Shown: positions 8,744 through 17,144, counted from the stretch's first letter. The stretch is DNA of 64,000 nt from Azomonas tarimensis (GCF_042648805.1 NZ_JBHRXZ010000022.1:682001-746000), one strand, 5' to 3'. Notes: a model not told the origin generated them from the letters alone. Program-made: numbers and translations.

Positions 8744-10090
8744 TCAGGCGCGCCGGCGGTCCTTGCTGTGGCTGCCGGCGAGCACGGCGATGGCGCAGAC
8801 GGCCACCAGGGTGGCGGCGTTGGCCGGGATCTGCAGGTTGAAGTCGGTGCTGGAGTGGATCAGCAGCGAGAGAATGCCCACCGCCGCGCCAAAGCCGACC
8901 CCGCTGCGGTAGATCGACTCCTGTTGCCACAGCGCCCGCAGGGCGTGGAACAGTGCCAGCAGGAGAAAGGCCGCCAGGGGCAGGGTGCCCAGCAGGCCGA
9001 ATTCCACGACGAACTGGATGAAGTCGTTGTGGGCGTGATCGAAGTGCAGGCGGATGTCCTCGCCGGGGTACTTGGGGTACACCGCCTCGAAGCTGCCGGC
9101 GCCCTGGCCCACCAGGGGCTTTTCCTTGAGTAGCGGGATGGCGTAGCCGAACACGTTGTCGCGCACCTCGTTGGCCTGCTGCACCACTTCGCCGTCCACC
9201 ACCACGTCGTTCAGGCGGGTGTTGACCAGCCGATCCTTGAGTCGCTCCAGGCCAAAGTACTGGCTGATGACGAGCAGGTCGATGAGGATCAGGCTGGCGA
9301 GGATCAGCCCGTTGCGCAGGCGGTTTTGCTTGTCGAGCACGACGAAGATGCCGCCGACGATCAGCAGGCTGGCAAAGAAGGCGGCGTTGCCCATGCGTGA
9401 GTGGGTCATCACCAGGGCGATGACCATGATCACCAGTGCCAGGCGCAGGCGCGCCTTGGGGCCCATCAGCAGTTCCAGCAGGCCGGTCCAGCTGAACGGG
9501 CGTCCGTCGCGCAAAGCCATCAGCAGGCCGATGCCACAGGCCAGGGTCAGCTCCAGGTAGCCCGCCAGGTGGTTGCGGTTGACGAAGGTGCCGGTGGCGT
9601 TGCCCTGGTAGCTGGTCTTGGGTGTCATCAGCAGCCATTCCACCCCGGAGAGGGTCATGAAGGCGCCCCAGAAGGCTTGCAGGGTGCCGCTGACCACCAG
9701 GGTGGCGAGCAACAGGGTCAGGCGCTTGCGGCTGGTGAACAGGGTGATGATCAGCCCGAACAGCAGGGTATAGGTGATGCCCAGCATCAGGTACTGGAAG
9801 GTGGAGCCGACGTCCACGCTCAGTCCGGCCAGCCACTGCACCGCCACCCAGCCCTGCCCCAGCGCGAGCAGCGCCAGCAACGGCCAGGCCGCTTTCAGCG
9901 AGCGGTGCTCGGCAAGCCCCCCGCCGCGTATCCGCGAGACGGCCCACAGCGCCGTCAGCCCCCCGGTGAACAACACCATCAGGCCCACCGCCCAGTCGCG
10001 ATTGCTGCCCAGCGGCAGCGGTAGCCATACCAGCAGGAAGAGTGTCGCGGCGATCAGCGGCCGCTCGAAAGGCGTGGCGGAATGTGACAT
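8744..10090 (-). CDS. O-antigen ligase family protein (WaaL/Wzy_C superfamily)
   Basis: 448 residues with about 10-12 membrane helices and a large periplasmic loop between roughly residues 275 and 360. FVNRNHLAGYLELTLACG and the loop-end HAHNDFIQFVVEFGLLG are the typical N-R-N/D-H and H-x-H-N-D-F/Y motifs of the Wzy_C/O-antigen ligase superfamily; the second His is thought to be catalytic in WaaL. The protein transfers polymerised glycan to lipid A-core, or a glycan to protein. Start ATG is the complement of 10088-10090. The gene is convergent with VanZ and separated from it by the REP array. A second Wzy-type protein lies in the AT-rich island. Confidence 0.8.
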   Translation of the reverse strand: MSHSATPFERPLIAATLFLLVWLPLPLGSNRDWAVGLMVLFTGGLTALWAVSRIRGGGLAEHRSLKAAWPLLALLALGQGWVAVQWLAGLSVDVGSTFQYLMLGITYTLLFGLIITLFTSRKRLTLLLATLVVSGTLQAFWGAFMTLSGVEWLLMTPKTSYQGNATGTFVNRNHLAGYLELTLACGIGLLMALRDGRPFSWTGLLELLMGPKARLRLALVIMVIALVMTHSRMGNAAFFASLLIVGGIFVVLDKQNRLRNGLILASLILIDLLVISQYFGLERLKDRLVNTRLNDVVVDGEVVQQANEVRDNVFGYAIPLLKEKPLVGQGAGSFEAVYPKYPGEDIRLHFDHAHNDFIQFVVEFGLLGTLPLAAFLLLALFHALRALWQQESIYRSGVGFGAAVGILSLLIHSSTDFNLQIPANAATLVAVCAIAVLAGSHSKDRRRA

Positions 10091-10312
10091 GGCGGGGGCT
10101 TGGATTAGGCCGGTCTGGGTGGCCGGGAATTGTAGAGGTTTCAGGCCACCGAGACCATCGGGCCGCAGGACAAGCGGCCGGCGGCGTTCGGACGGCTCGC
10201 TGGTCGAACGGCGTATAGGGGATTAGCGGCAGCCAGCCGGGATTAATGAATTTCAACCGCTCGTCGCGAGCCACCGTTCGTCCGAATCGAAAGCCCGCCG
10301 GCTCTGTCCAGT

Positions 10313-10345
10313 CATAAGCGGACCGGGAATGCCCGTCCGCTTATG
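10313..10345. promoter_or_regulatory. Perfect 11-bp inverted repeat upstream of the lipoprotein gene
   Basis: CATAAGCGGAC at 10313-10323 and GTCCGCTTATG at 10335-10345 are exact reverse complements around an 11-nt loop that can itself pair GGG with CCC. The right arm ends about 20 bp before the ATG at 10366 and just before the purine-rich ribosome site (GAGGAGCTGGAGG). It could be an operator palindrome or a leader hairpin. No copy of it precedes the relic of the same gene at 14969. Confidence 0.5.
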
Positions 10346-10365
10346 AGGAGCTGGAGGGCCGGTCA

Positions 10366-10725
10366 ATGCGGATGAACTACGAGAGCGATAAGAAAAAGAA
10401 ACGCGCTGGCGTTGTGGCAGGTGGCGGAAGCAGAAGCATCCTGATGGCAGGTCTTGCATTGCTGGCGCTAGGCGGATGTGCCAGTCAGCAGCCGTCGGGC
10501 CAGCCGGAACCGGTGGCGCGCACCGAGGCGCTGATTCATGTGCGGCTGGTGGATGAGATCGACTACAAGCCGGGCACCCATGCGTTCGGCAAGACGCAGT
10601 GCGCCAATAACGTGTGCGTGGTCGAATTGCTGAAAAGCCATTACCCCTATTGCTTGGGCCACGAGATCCGCCACGTCTTCGAGGACAGCTGGCACGCCGG
10701 GCGGGAGTCGCTGGAGAGCTGCTGA
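10366..10725 (+). CDS. Putative small lipoprotein with HEIRH motif
   Basis: 119 residues. A basic N-terminus (NYESDKKKKRAG) precedes a hydrophobic stretch ILMAGLALLALGGCAS with a lipobox LGGC, so Cys near residue 39 should be lipidated. The mature part has four further Cys (CANNVC, YCLGHEIRH, final C) and a HEIRHVFEDSWH segment that looks like a thermolysin-type HExxH zinc site, although Arg at the fourth position and the short length leave activity unproven. A GC-rich inverted repeat at 10726-10751 follows the stop but lacks a T run. Similar small proteins occur in Pseudomonas; function unknown. A deleted copy lies at 14969-15110. Confidence 0.6.
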   Translation: MRMNYESDKKKKRAGVVAGGGSRSILMAGLALLALGGCASQQPSGQPEPVARTEALIHVRLVDEIDYKPGTHAFGKTQCANNVCVVELLKSHYPYCLGHEIRHVFEDSWHAGRESLESC

Positions 10726-10945
10726 GCCTGCCGCTTGGGCGCGCGGCAGGCTTGCCGCGCGAGCTCTGTGTGAAGCCAGCCCCTGTTCCGCCTCGCCGAT
10801 GCTCGGCGGCCAGCCGCTCGCTCGCGTTCTGCTTGGCTTGCTCCTGTTTTCCCTTGATGATCGGCAATGATAGCTTTGCAAGACTGCGCTTATCGCAGCG
10901 ACCTCTGCCCGAGGTGTTTCAGGCGCGCACCGTAAAGGATGACGC

Positions 10946-11641
10946 ATGAGTCTCTCCAAGTCCTCGCCAGACCCTTCCGACTCCCAAAGGCCGCTTGCCG
11001 AAACCATTGGGCAAAAGCTCTCGGACGAAATCCTCGCCGGGCAGATCCAGCCGGGGACGCGTCTGGACGAAGTGCTGCTGGCGCGGCGCTTTGGCGTCTC
11101 GCGCACCCCGGTGCGTGAAGCCTTGCGGGCCCTCAGTGTCACGGGGCTGGTGGCGCACCGGCACAGGCGTGGCGTCTTCGTCGAGGCGATTCCCGAAGAG
11201 CGCCTGGCCGAGATGTTCGAGTACGCTGCGGAAATGGAAGCCCTGTGCGCCTACATGGCCGCCCTACGCATGACGCCTGAGCAGCGCGAAACGCTGCTCG
11301 CTCTGCACCGGGCAAGCTATGAGCATATCCATAGGGAAAACATCGAGGCCTATGCCAGCGCGAATGTCGCCCTGCACGAGGCCATTTGCCACGGCTGCAA
11401 CAATCGCTACCTGATCGATGCGGCTTTGGCGGCCCGGGCCCGCGTCGTGCCGTATCGGCGTGCGCAATTTCGCATAGCGGGGCGGTTACCCGACTCCTTC
11501 GCGGAGCACGATGCACTGGTCAAGGCGTTGTTGGATGGACGTGCCCAGGAGGCCTCGCAGATGGTCCGCTCCCATCTGAGAACGTCCCATCGCATGTCGC
11601 TGCGCTATATGGCAGCGGCGCGAAGGGCCGCCTCCGCGTGA
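10946..11641 (+). CDS. GntR family transcriptional regulator, FadR/FCD subfamily
   Basis: 231 residues. Residues 15-85 form the winged helix: LAETIGQKLSDEILAGQIQP, RLDEVLLARRFGVSRTPVREAL, then ALSVTGLVAHRHRRGVFV. The C-terminal all-helical FCD domain has the expected metal and ligand histidines (NVALHEAICHGCNN, SFAEHDALV, and MVRSHLRTSH). Start ATG 10946 has AAAGGAT upstream. It points toward, and is convergent with, the symporter-nitrilase operon at 11809-14743, for which it is the likely ligand-responsive regulator, although no operator was recognised. FCD regulators usually bind small carboxylic acids. Confidence 0.88.
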   Translation: MSLSKSSPDPSDSQRPLAETIGQKLSDEILAGQIQPGTRLDEVLLARRFGVSRTPVREALRALSVTGLVAHRHRRGVFVEAIPEERLAEMFEYAAEMEALCAYMAALRMTPEQRETLLALHRASYEHIHRENIEAYASANVALHEAICHGCNNRYLIDAALAARARVVPYRRAQFRIAGRLPDSFAEHDALVKALLDGRAQEASQMVRSHLRTSHRMSLRYMAAARRAASA

Positions 11642-11712
11642 CGAGATGGGGGCGAGAGGCCCGGCCCAACGATGACCTGCCTCGCATTGTGCTTCGTTCA
11701 GAAGGAGAGATT

Positions 11713-11777
11713 CGCCGTCGGGTCGGCCTTTGGGCATAAGCCAGGCCTGCTCGGGGGGCAGGCATGACCCGACGGCG
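11713..11777. terminator. Structured convergent intergenic element, possible bidirectional terminator
   Basis: CGCCGTCGGGTC at 11713-11724 pairs perfectly with GACCCGACGGCG at 11766-11777. Inside it is another hairpin of the GCCTGC-loop-GCAGGC type at about 11745-11763, giving a branched fold. It sits between the stops of the GntR gene (11641) and the symporter gene (11809). There is no T run, so termination is only suggested by location. Confidence 0.4.
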
Positions 11778-11808
11778 AGACAGGCCATGGGCCTGCCCGC
11801 CGACTCGA

Positions 11809-13329
11809 CTAGCCTCGCTGCTCCAGCGCTGCCTCGATGGGCTCTGGGAAACGAGTCGCCATGAAGCCGTGGAATTTCTCCAGCTTCGCTTCCGAAACCG
11901 GCCTGGTCGACAGCGACACGCCATAGAACACCACGGCGCTGGTCAAGAAGCCCCACATGGCCGGACCGATGCTGCCAGGGGTGTAGGCGCTCAGGCCGAA
12001 CTGCAGCGCCAGCATCACCACCGTGCCCGATAGCATCGCCCAGAACGCCCCGGTCTCGCTGGCGCGCGGCCAGAACAGCGCGCCCAGCAGCGGCATCAGG
12101 AAAACCAGCGCCAGACCGACACCGATCGAGGCCAGGGGGATCAGCAGCTGTCGGCCCGCCTCGGAGAGCGAGAACAGCACGACCGCTACCACAAAGCCGA
12201 CTTCGAAGCCGCGACTGGCCCTGAGCATCTGCTTGTCGCTACCCGCCGAGGCGCGCTGCCGATAGTAATCGCGGCAGTATACGGAGGACGCCGAAATGAT
12301 CTGACTGTCCAGCGTCGACATGCCCGCGGCGAAGACGGCCACCACCAGCACCGCCCCCATGATCGGCAGGAAATTGGCGTAGATCAGCGGCACCAGGGCA
12401 TCGGAGGAGAAGCCCTCCGGCAGCGGCAGATCCATGCCGATCGCCAGGAAGCCGATGACGGCCCCGCTGAAGGTCACCACGAACAGTGCCAGTATCGAGG
12501 CGAGTACCGAACTGGTCACCAGGGTCTTCGGCGAGTCGGCCATGTACAGGCGCTGCCACAGGTGCGGCGTCAGGATCCAGCCGAATGTCCATAGCAGCAT
12601 CAGGGTGACATAGCGGCCGCCGCTGCTCTGCTCGTCAAAGGCGAACTTGCTGGGGTCGGCCGCCACTGCCGCACTCCAGCCGGTGCTCCAGCCGCCTGCC
12701 CAATGGACCATCAACGCCGCCGTGGCGATCAGCAGCGCGGCGAAGATGAAGCCCTGGATGGTGTCGGTCCAGACCACCGCCCGGCTGCCACCGAAGACCG
12801 CATACAGGGCCACGCAGATCGCCAGGCCGAAGATGCCCATCTCATAGCGGATCAACCCGCCGGAGATACTTTGCAGGGCGATCGAAATCCCCGACAGCTG
12901 GATCGCCGCATAGGGAAACAGCACCAGAATGCAGACGATTCCGGTCAGGAGGCGCAGGCGGCGGCTGTCATCGTAATAATCGGATAGCAGATCAGCTGGC
13001 GTGATGTAGCCGTACTGCTTGCCCAGCCTCCAGATGCGGGTCCCGATCAGCATCACCAGGACCGGCCCCATGGAATTGAAGAAGCCGAACAGTAGCCATT
13101 CGACGCCCGTCAGGTAGAAGGTCCCCGGGCCTCCCAGGAACGCGAAGGTACTGAACCAGGTGGCGAACAGCGTGCCGACCAGCATCACCAGATTCGTATT
13201 GCGGCCCATCAGGAACCAGTCGGTGGCATCCCCCTGCTTGTTCTTGCGGAAGGCGAAGAAGCCGATGACGAACATCAGCACCATGTAGGCGGCGATCCCG
13301 CCCAGGGTCAACAGCGTTGTCGAAGTCAT
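11809..13329 (-). CDS. Sodium:solute symporter family protein
   Basis: 506 residues with about 13 membrane helices. DATDWFLMGRNTNLVMLVG and TLFATWFSTFAFLGGPG at the start of the protein match SSS proteins (first helices with the sodium site), and AVFGGSRAVVWTDTIQGF near residue 190 is the family signature around helix 6. AGMSTLDSQIISASS corresponds to the helix 9 Na2 site region. It imports an organic solute with Na+. It is downstream of the nitrilase gene and a small membrane protein, so the likely cargo is the nitrilase substrate or the acid product; this is inference. Confidence 0.88.
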   Translation of the reverse strand: MTSTTLLTLGGIAAYMVLMFVIGFFAFRKNKQGDATDWFLMGRNTNLVMLVGTLFATWFSTFAFLGGPGTFYLTGVEWLLFGFFNSMGPVLVMLIGTRIWRLGKQYGYITPADLLSDYYDDSRRLRLLTGIVCILVLFPYAAIQLSGISIALQSISGGLIRYEMGIFGLAICVALYAVFGGSRAVVWTDTIQGFIFAALLIATAALMVHWAGGWSTGWSAAVAADPSKFAFDEQSSGGRYVTLMLLWTFGWILTPHLWQRLYMADSPKTLVTSSVLASILALFVVTFSGAVIGFLAIGMDLPLPEGFSSDALVPLIYANFLPIMGAVLVVAVFAAGMSTLDSQIISASSVYCRDYYRQRASAGSDKQMLRASRGFEVGFVVAVVLFSLSEAGRQLLIPLASIGVGLALVFLMPLLGALFWPRASETGAFWAMLSGTVVMLALQFGLSAYTPGSIGPAMWGFLTSAVVFYGVSLSTRPVSEAKLEKFHGFMATRFPEPIEAALEQRG

Positions 13330-13345
13330 GCGTCGTTTCCTGCGC

Positions 13346-13675
13346 TCAGCGGTCGTCTTTGTTCATTTCCGAGTCCGCCCAGGGGCGGGCGCGGCGCAGA
13401 TAGAAGACCCAGGCGAACAGGCAGTTGGAGGTGAACACCACATAGGAATAGAAAATGGTGCCGGGCAGGATATTGCCGACCATCTGCGCACTGTTGCCGA
13501 TGCCTATGAACAAGGGGAGCAAGGTGAGCACCACATTGGCCATGGCCCAGCCGAACATCAGCTTTCCGAAGCGGCTGCGTGGCACGATCCCCAGCAGAGG
13601 GGCGCATGTCTTGTAGGAGGGCATTGCCCGATCGACCGGCGGCCGTACCGCCGACATCGCACTGGATTTCTGCAT
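13346..13675 (-). CDS. Small membrane protein cotranscribed with the symporter
   Basis: 109 residues, with two hydrophobic segments (MFGWAMANVVLTLLPLFIGI and TIFYSYVVFTSNCLFAWVFY) and a charged C-terminus. The layout resembles small accessory membrane proteins (DUF3311/DUF485-like) commonly encoded just before SSS symporters, but the exact family was not recognised. Start is the complement of 13673-13675 with AGAGG upstream. It lies 15 bp downstream of the nitrilase stop and 16 bp before the symporter start, so the three genes form one operon. Confidence 0.65.
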   Translation of the reverse strand: MQKSSAMSAVRPPVDRAMPSYKTCAPLLGIVPRSRFGKLMFGWAMANVVLTLLPLFIGIGNSAQMVGNILPGTIFYSYVVFTSNCLFAWVFYLRRARPWADSEMNKDDR

Positions 13676-13690
13676 GCTGACCTCTCGTGT

Positions 13691-14743
13691 TCAGTAGAAG
13701 GAGGGAAGGGGGCGAGGAGTCTCCTCCCGGTCAACGGAGACGGGCTCGGTACTTGACGCAGGCGGCGCGTCGTTGAGGAATCGCGCGGGTGGCTGAGGGG
13801 TCCGATCGACATGCAACCTGAACAGGTCGAAGCGGTTGTAGCCGCCGGATATATCGTGGAACTGCTTGGGCTCTATGCAGGCGTTGAGGTCGATATCGAC
13901 ATAGGCGATGGTCTCCTCGTTGTCGTCGGTACCGCCGATACGGTTTCCCGCCGGGTCCAGCACCATCGAGACGCCACGCGGCGTCGCTTGCAGCAGTTCG
14001 TGCACGGACGGGTCACCGCCGGCGACCTGCTCGATGATCTCGTCGGTCAGGCAGCCCGATACCACCACATTGAACACCTTGGCTTCGAATGAATGCGCCG
14101 CCGCGCGGATGCGGATGGCTTCCGCCAGGTTGTAGTTCGTCGCGTCCCGCGGATCGCGCGTCGGCCAGGCCGGGGGATAGGTGGAGATGTGCAACTGCTC
14201 GCCCTGGGCGATCAGCGCATAGCGGGCCAGCGGATTGGTGTTCTCTCCGCAGATGAGCGCTCCGATACGGCCGATCTCGGTGTCCACCACCTCCAGGCCG
14301 GCGGCGTCGCCGGGCGCCCAGACGAGCTTTTCGTAATAGGTCGGCACGATCTTGCGGCGGTGGTTGAGCAGGCGCCCATCGCGGCCGTACAGCGCATTGC
14401 TGTTCCAGATGCAGCCGACACTGGCTGCGGTGCCCTCGTTGAAGCCCATGGACACGAAGATATTGGAGCGCCGGGCAGCCGCAGCGATCTGGGCCATCTC
14501 CGGCCCGTCGATCTTCGGACTGTTCTGCGCCAGACGCACGAAATAGTCATGGTTGTAGATCGGAGCGCGGATCGCCGCCCATAGTGGAAACGCCGGGATA
14601 TAGGTTTCCGGAAAAACCACCATATCGGCCCCGGCCTTGGCAGCCTCGTCGATGACGCTGCAGGCTTTTGCGGTAGTGGCGGCCGCATCCAGAAAGACGG
14701 GGGCGACTTGGGCAAGCCCAACCTTGAGTTTTGCCAGGCTCAT
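13691..14743 (-). CDS. Nitrilase (carbon-nitrogen hydrolase superfamily, branch 1)
   Basis: 350 residues, the usual length of true nitrilases. The Glu-Lys-Cys triad is visible: VVFPETYIPAFP (Glu near residue 48), HRRKIVPTYYEKLVW (Lys near 130), and GALICGENTNPLARYALIAQ (Cys near 164, with the C-G/W-E-N pattern of aliphatic/aryl nitrilases). It hydrolyses R-CN to R-COOH plus ammonia in the cytoplasm. First gene of the operon nitrilase-small membrane protein-symporter. Its presence near an indole-3-acetate cluster makes arylacetonitriles plausible substrates, but nothing in the active site proves this. The 15-bp gap downstream supports cotranscription. Confidence 0.9.
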   Translation of the reverse strand: MSLAKLKVGLAQVAPVFLDAAATTAKACSVIDEAAKAGADMVVFPETYIPAFPLWAAIRAPIYNHDYFVRLAQNSPKIDGPEMAQIAAAARRSNIFVSMGFNEGTAASVGCIWNSNALYGRDGRLLNHRRKIVPTYYEKLVWAPGDAAGLEVVDTEIGRIGALICGENTNPLARYALIAQGEQLHISTYPPAWPTRDPRDATNYNLAEAIRIRAAAHSFEAKVFNVVVSGCLTDEIIEQVAGGDPSVHELLQATPRGVSMVLDPAGNRIGGTDDNEETIAYVDIDLNACIEPKQFHDISGGYNRFDLFRLHVDRTPQPPARFLNDAPPASSTEPVSVDREETPRPLPSFY

Positions 14744-14968
14744 AAGCTCTCCATATCTGGTCCATTGAAAAATGGAGAGCTGCGATATTCATGCCAAATT
14801 CAAGTTATTGATAACTATACAACTTCCTGGATGCCCTTGCTGATAGGCGGCACAGTTGAGGTCCCTCTAGCGAGGGTTGCACGAACTTGGTGCGCTTTTG
14901 GCGATCCTGTATACATGAGTTGCTGCTTAATAGCCGAGGAGGCCAGGCTGAATACCAGCGCTCCGACG

Positions 14969-15110
14969 TGCGGTTGCGGAACTACGAGAGCGATAAGAAA
15001 AAGAAAAGCGCTGGCGTTATGGCCGGTGGCAGAAGCAGAAGCTTGGGCCGCGAACCGCCTCGCCGATGTCGCCGGCCGCTCTAGCTCGCGTTCCTCTTGC
15101 TTGCTCAAAC
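14969..15110 (+). pseudogene. Internally deleted relic of the 10366-10725 lipoprotein gene
   Basis: Bases 14978-15044 repeat almost base for base the 5' coding part of the lipoprotein gene (the NYESDKKKK-GVxAGG-SRS segment), then jump at about 15045-15055 to CCGCCTCGCCGATG and a run ending in GCTTGCTC that match the region 62-130 bp downstream of the intact gene (10788-10850). The lipobox, cysteines and HEIRH part are all missing. So a duplication followed by an internal deletion of roughly 0.35 kb is the simplest history. It has no useful start and is not expected to be expressed as protein. Confidence 0.7.
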
Positions 15111-15132
15111 TGCGCGGCTACCGATGTGTTGG

Positions 15133-15158
15133 AAGCGCCCTTGCGGCGCTTTTTTTTG
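15133..15158 (+). terminator. Rho-independent terminator
   Basis: AAGCGCC at 15133-15139 pairs with GGCGCTT at 15145-15151 around a 5-nt loop and runs into eight T residues. It follows the lipoprotein relic and would insulate the tpsBA promoter from upstream transcription. Confidence 0.8.
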
Positions 15159-15274
15159 TGATTGATGTCGCATTTTCAGGGGTTCGGAGCCTGCTGACGA
15201 GCGGTCATCAAGAAGCGATTCCGCCTACCGATAGCCATGATCACAGGCCCTTGATGAAGGGGGTCGGTAATATT

Positions 15275-15303
15275 TTGACAATTAATCCCCTGTGATTTAT
15301 AAG
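15275..15303 (+). promoter_or_regulatory. Sigma70-type promoter of tpsBA
   Basis: TTGACA at 15275-15280 and TATAAG at 15298-15303 are separated by exactly 17 bp, an almost consensus sigma70 promoter. The start of transcription would be near 15310, giving a leader of about 205 nt before the tpsB ATG at 15516. The segment is AT-rich relative to its surroundings. Confidence 0.7.
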
Positions 15304-15310
15304 GCTACGC

Positions 15311-15352
15311 CGCTGTGATCGGATCACCCAAAAGGTGACGCCGATCACAGCG
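15311..15352 (+). promoter_or_regulatory. Long hairpin at the very start of the tpsBA leader
   Basis: CGCTGTGATCGG at 15311-15322 is the exact reverse complement of CCGATCACAGCG at 15341-15352, and inside it TCACC pairs with GGTGA around CAAAA. A 12-bp plus 5-bp stem would form at the 5' end of the transcript, or the DNA could be an operator just downstream of the start site. There is no T run, so it is not a standard terminator. Confidence 0.6.
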
Positions 15353-15515
15353 AAAAACCTTGCTTTTACCCCTCTCGAGAAAAACGACCTTAGTTCTCTT
15401 TGATTCTCCTGCCGTGTGGGTGGGCTTCGGCCGGCCTGAAAAAGCTGTGATGTAAAAACAAACACTTAGCGACAACAACGAACATTCCCAACCAGCCCAT
15501 GTAGTCAGGGGTTTT

Positions 15516-17111
15516 ATGCCATATACGGATGCGCCTTCCAGAACCTTGTTCTGCGCCCTCGGTTTTGCTCTTCTCACCACCAGCAGTCTGGTCAGCGCCG
15601 CGGATATCGTGGACGCAACAGCCAGCCAGGCCGCTCAGGCCAGCGTGATGGTCAGTCAGGTGAGCTTCAGCGGTAACCGGACCTTCACGGCCGATCAACT
15701 CAGCGCGTTGATCGCCCATGACATCGGTCGGCCCATGACGCTGAAGGACATGAGAGACCTCGCCGAAAAGATCCAGCAGCACTACCACGCGTCCGGCTAC
15801 CGGCTGGTCAAGGTGGTCGTGCCGGTTCAGGACTTCGCCAATCAGCAAGCCCTGCAGCTGGTGGTGATGGAAGGCTGGCTCGGCAACATCAAGGTCATCG
15901 GCAACCAGCGCTACAGTGACGAACGCGTCGCCGCCGCCTTGCGCGCCACGGGCGTGGTGGAATCCGAGACCTTCGCGCTGGAGTCGGTGGAGCGGGCCCT
16001 GACCCGGCTGAACCGGCAGTCCGGTATCGAGGTGCGGTCGACGCTGCAGCCGGGCGAGGAAACCGGGTCCACCGACCTGATCGTCGAGGTCGAAGAAGCG
16101 CCGCGCATCCAGGGCGCCATCGAGGCCAACAACTATGGCAACGAAACCACTGGCGAGCACCGTCTGATTCCCAGTATCCGCCTGGCCAACCTGACCGGCC
16201 GGGGCGATGAGCTCAACGCGCTGGCGATGACGTCCATCGGCCAGGGCGATGTGAGCTTCCAGTACATCGACTACGCCGTCCCGGTCAACGCCCTGGGCAC
16301 CAAGGCCCGCGCCTATTATTCCCAAGGCAACGTCACCGTGGGCCGCGAGTTCCGCGTGCTGGATATCGAGGGCGACAATCGCAGCTGGGGCCTGGGCGTG
16401 TCCCACGATTACATCCGTTCGGCCCGCAACATCTACAGCGTGGAAGGCTGGCTGGAGTCGCAGGACCTCGAGCAGAAAATGCTCGGCATCGTCTCCTCGG
16501 AAGACCAGATCCGCAAGCTGCGCCTGCGTTTCGGCCTGGACAGGACCGACCTGTACGGCCGCACCCTGGGCTCGCTCGACCTGCACCAGGGGCTTGGCGA
16601 GATGCTGGGGGGTATGGATGACGAGTCGTCGCTGTCCAGCCGCAGCTATGCCCGCGCCGACAACAGCTTCACCAAGCTGTCTTTCGACTTGGTCCGCCTG
16701 CAGCGCCTGTCCCCGCGAGTGGTGATGATTCCGCGTCTGTATGGCCAGTACGCGTTCGACTCGCTGGTCTCCAGTGAGCAGTGGGCCATCGGTGGTATCA
16801 CCTCGGTTGCCGGCCATCCCTCTTCGGTCTACTCCGGCGATCACGGTTTCACCGCCAGCCTTGAAGGACGTTATTCACTGTTCAGCGATAACGACCGCTA
16901 TCAACTGTTCTCCCGCCTGGATCACGGGCAGGTTTACATCAAGCAGCCCTTCATCGATCAGGACGACAGCCAGGACCTGACCGGCGTCACCTTCGGCCTG
17001 CAGGCTCGCCCGCTCGACAGCGTTGACCTGCGTCTGGACTGGGCCCTGCCGATCGGTGACAAGACCGACAAAAGCTCTTATCTCCACGCTCAGCTGCGCT
17101 ACCGCTTCTGA
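15516..17111 (+). CDS. Two-partner secretion outer-membrane transporter (TpsB, FhaC/ShlB family)
   Basis: 531 residues with a signal peptide (LFCALGFALLTTSSLVSAAD). Residues ~45-120 form the first POTRA domain (VSQVSFSGNRTFTADQLSAL, then DLAEKIQQHYHASGYRLVKV), and ~125-200 the second (VMEGWLGNIKVIGNQRYSDE). The C-terminal 330 residues are alternating beta-strand segments ending in LHAQLRYRF with a terminal Phe, as expected for a 16-strand barrel recognised by the BAM complex. VAGHPSSVYSGDHGF-type residues (R/VAGH near 430) replace the usual R-G-[FY] of loop 6, which reads here as SVAGHPSS. It secretes the TpsA encoded 33 bp downstream. Ribosome site AGGGGTT. Confidence 0.9.
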   Translation: MPYTDAPSRTLFCALGFALLTTSSLVSAADIVDATASQAAQASVMVSQVSFSGNRTFTADQLSALIAHDIGRPMTLKDMRDLAEKIQQHYHASGYRLVKVVVPVQDFANQQALQLVVMEGWLGNIKVIGNQRYSDERVAAALRATGVVESETFALESVERALTRLNRQSGIEVRSTLQPGEETGSTDLIVEVEEAPRIQGAIEANNYGNETTGEHRLIPSIRLANLTGRGDELNALAMTSIGQGDVSFQYIDYAVPVNALGTKARAYYSQGNVTVGREFRVLDIEGDNRSWGLGVSHDYIRSARNIYSVEGWLESQDLEQKMLGIVSSEDQIRKLRLRFGLDRTDLYGRTLGSLDLHQGLGEMLGGMDDESSLSSRSYARADNSFTKLSFDLVRLQRLSPRVVMIPRLYGQYAFDSLVSSEQWAIGGITSVAGHPSSVYSGDHGFTASLEGRYSLFSDNDRYQLFSRLDHGQVYIKQPFIDQDDSQDLTGVTFGLQARPLDSVDLRLDWALPIGDKTDKSSYLHAQLRYRF

Positions 17112-17144
17112 TCCGACCGACTCCCACTCTTAGGGCAAGCATTC

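Noticed and set aside
15311..15330. Vfr/CRP site at TGTGATCGGATCAC
   Set aside because: The half-sites are separated by 5 rather than 6 bp and the second half ends CC; the longer hairpin explains the symmetry better.
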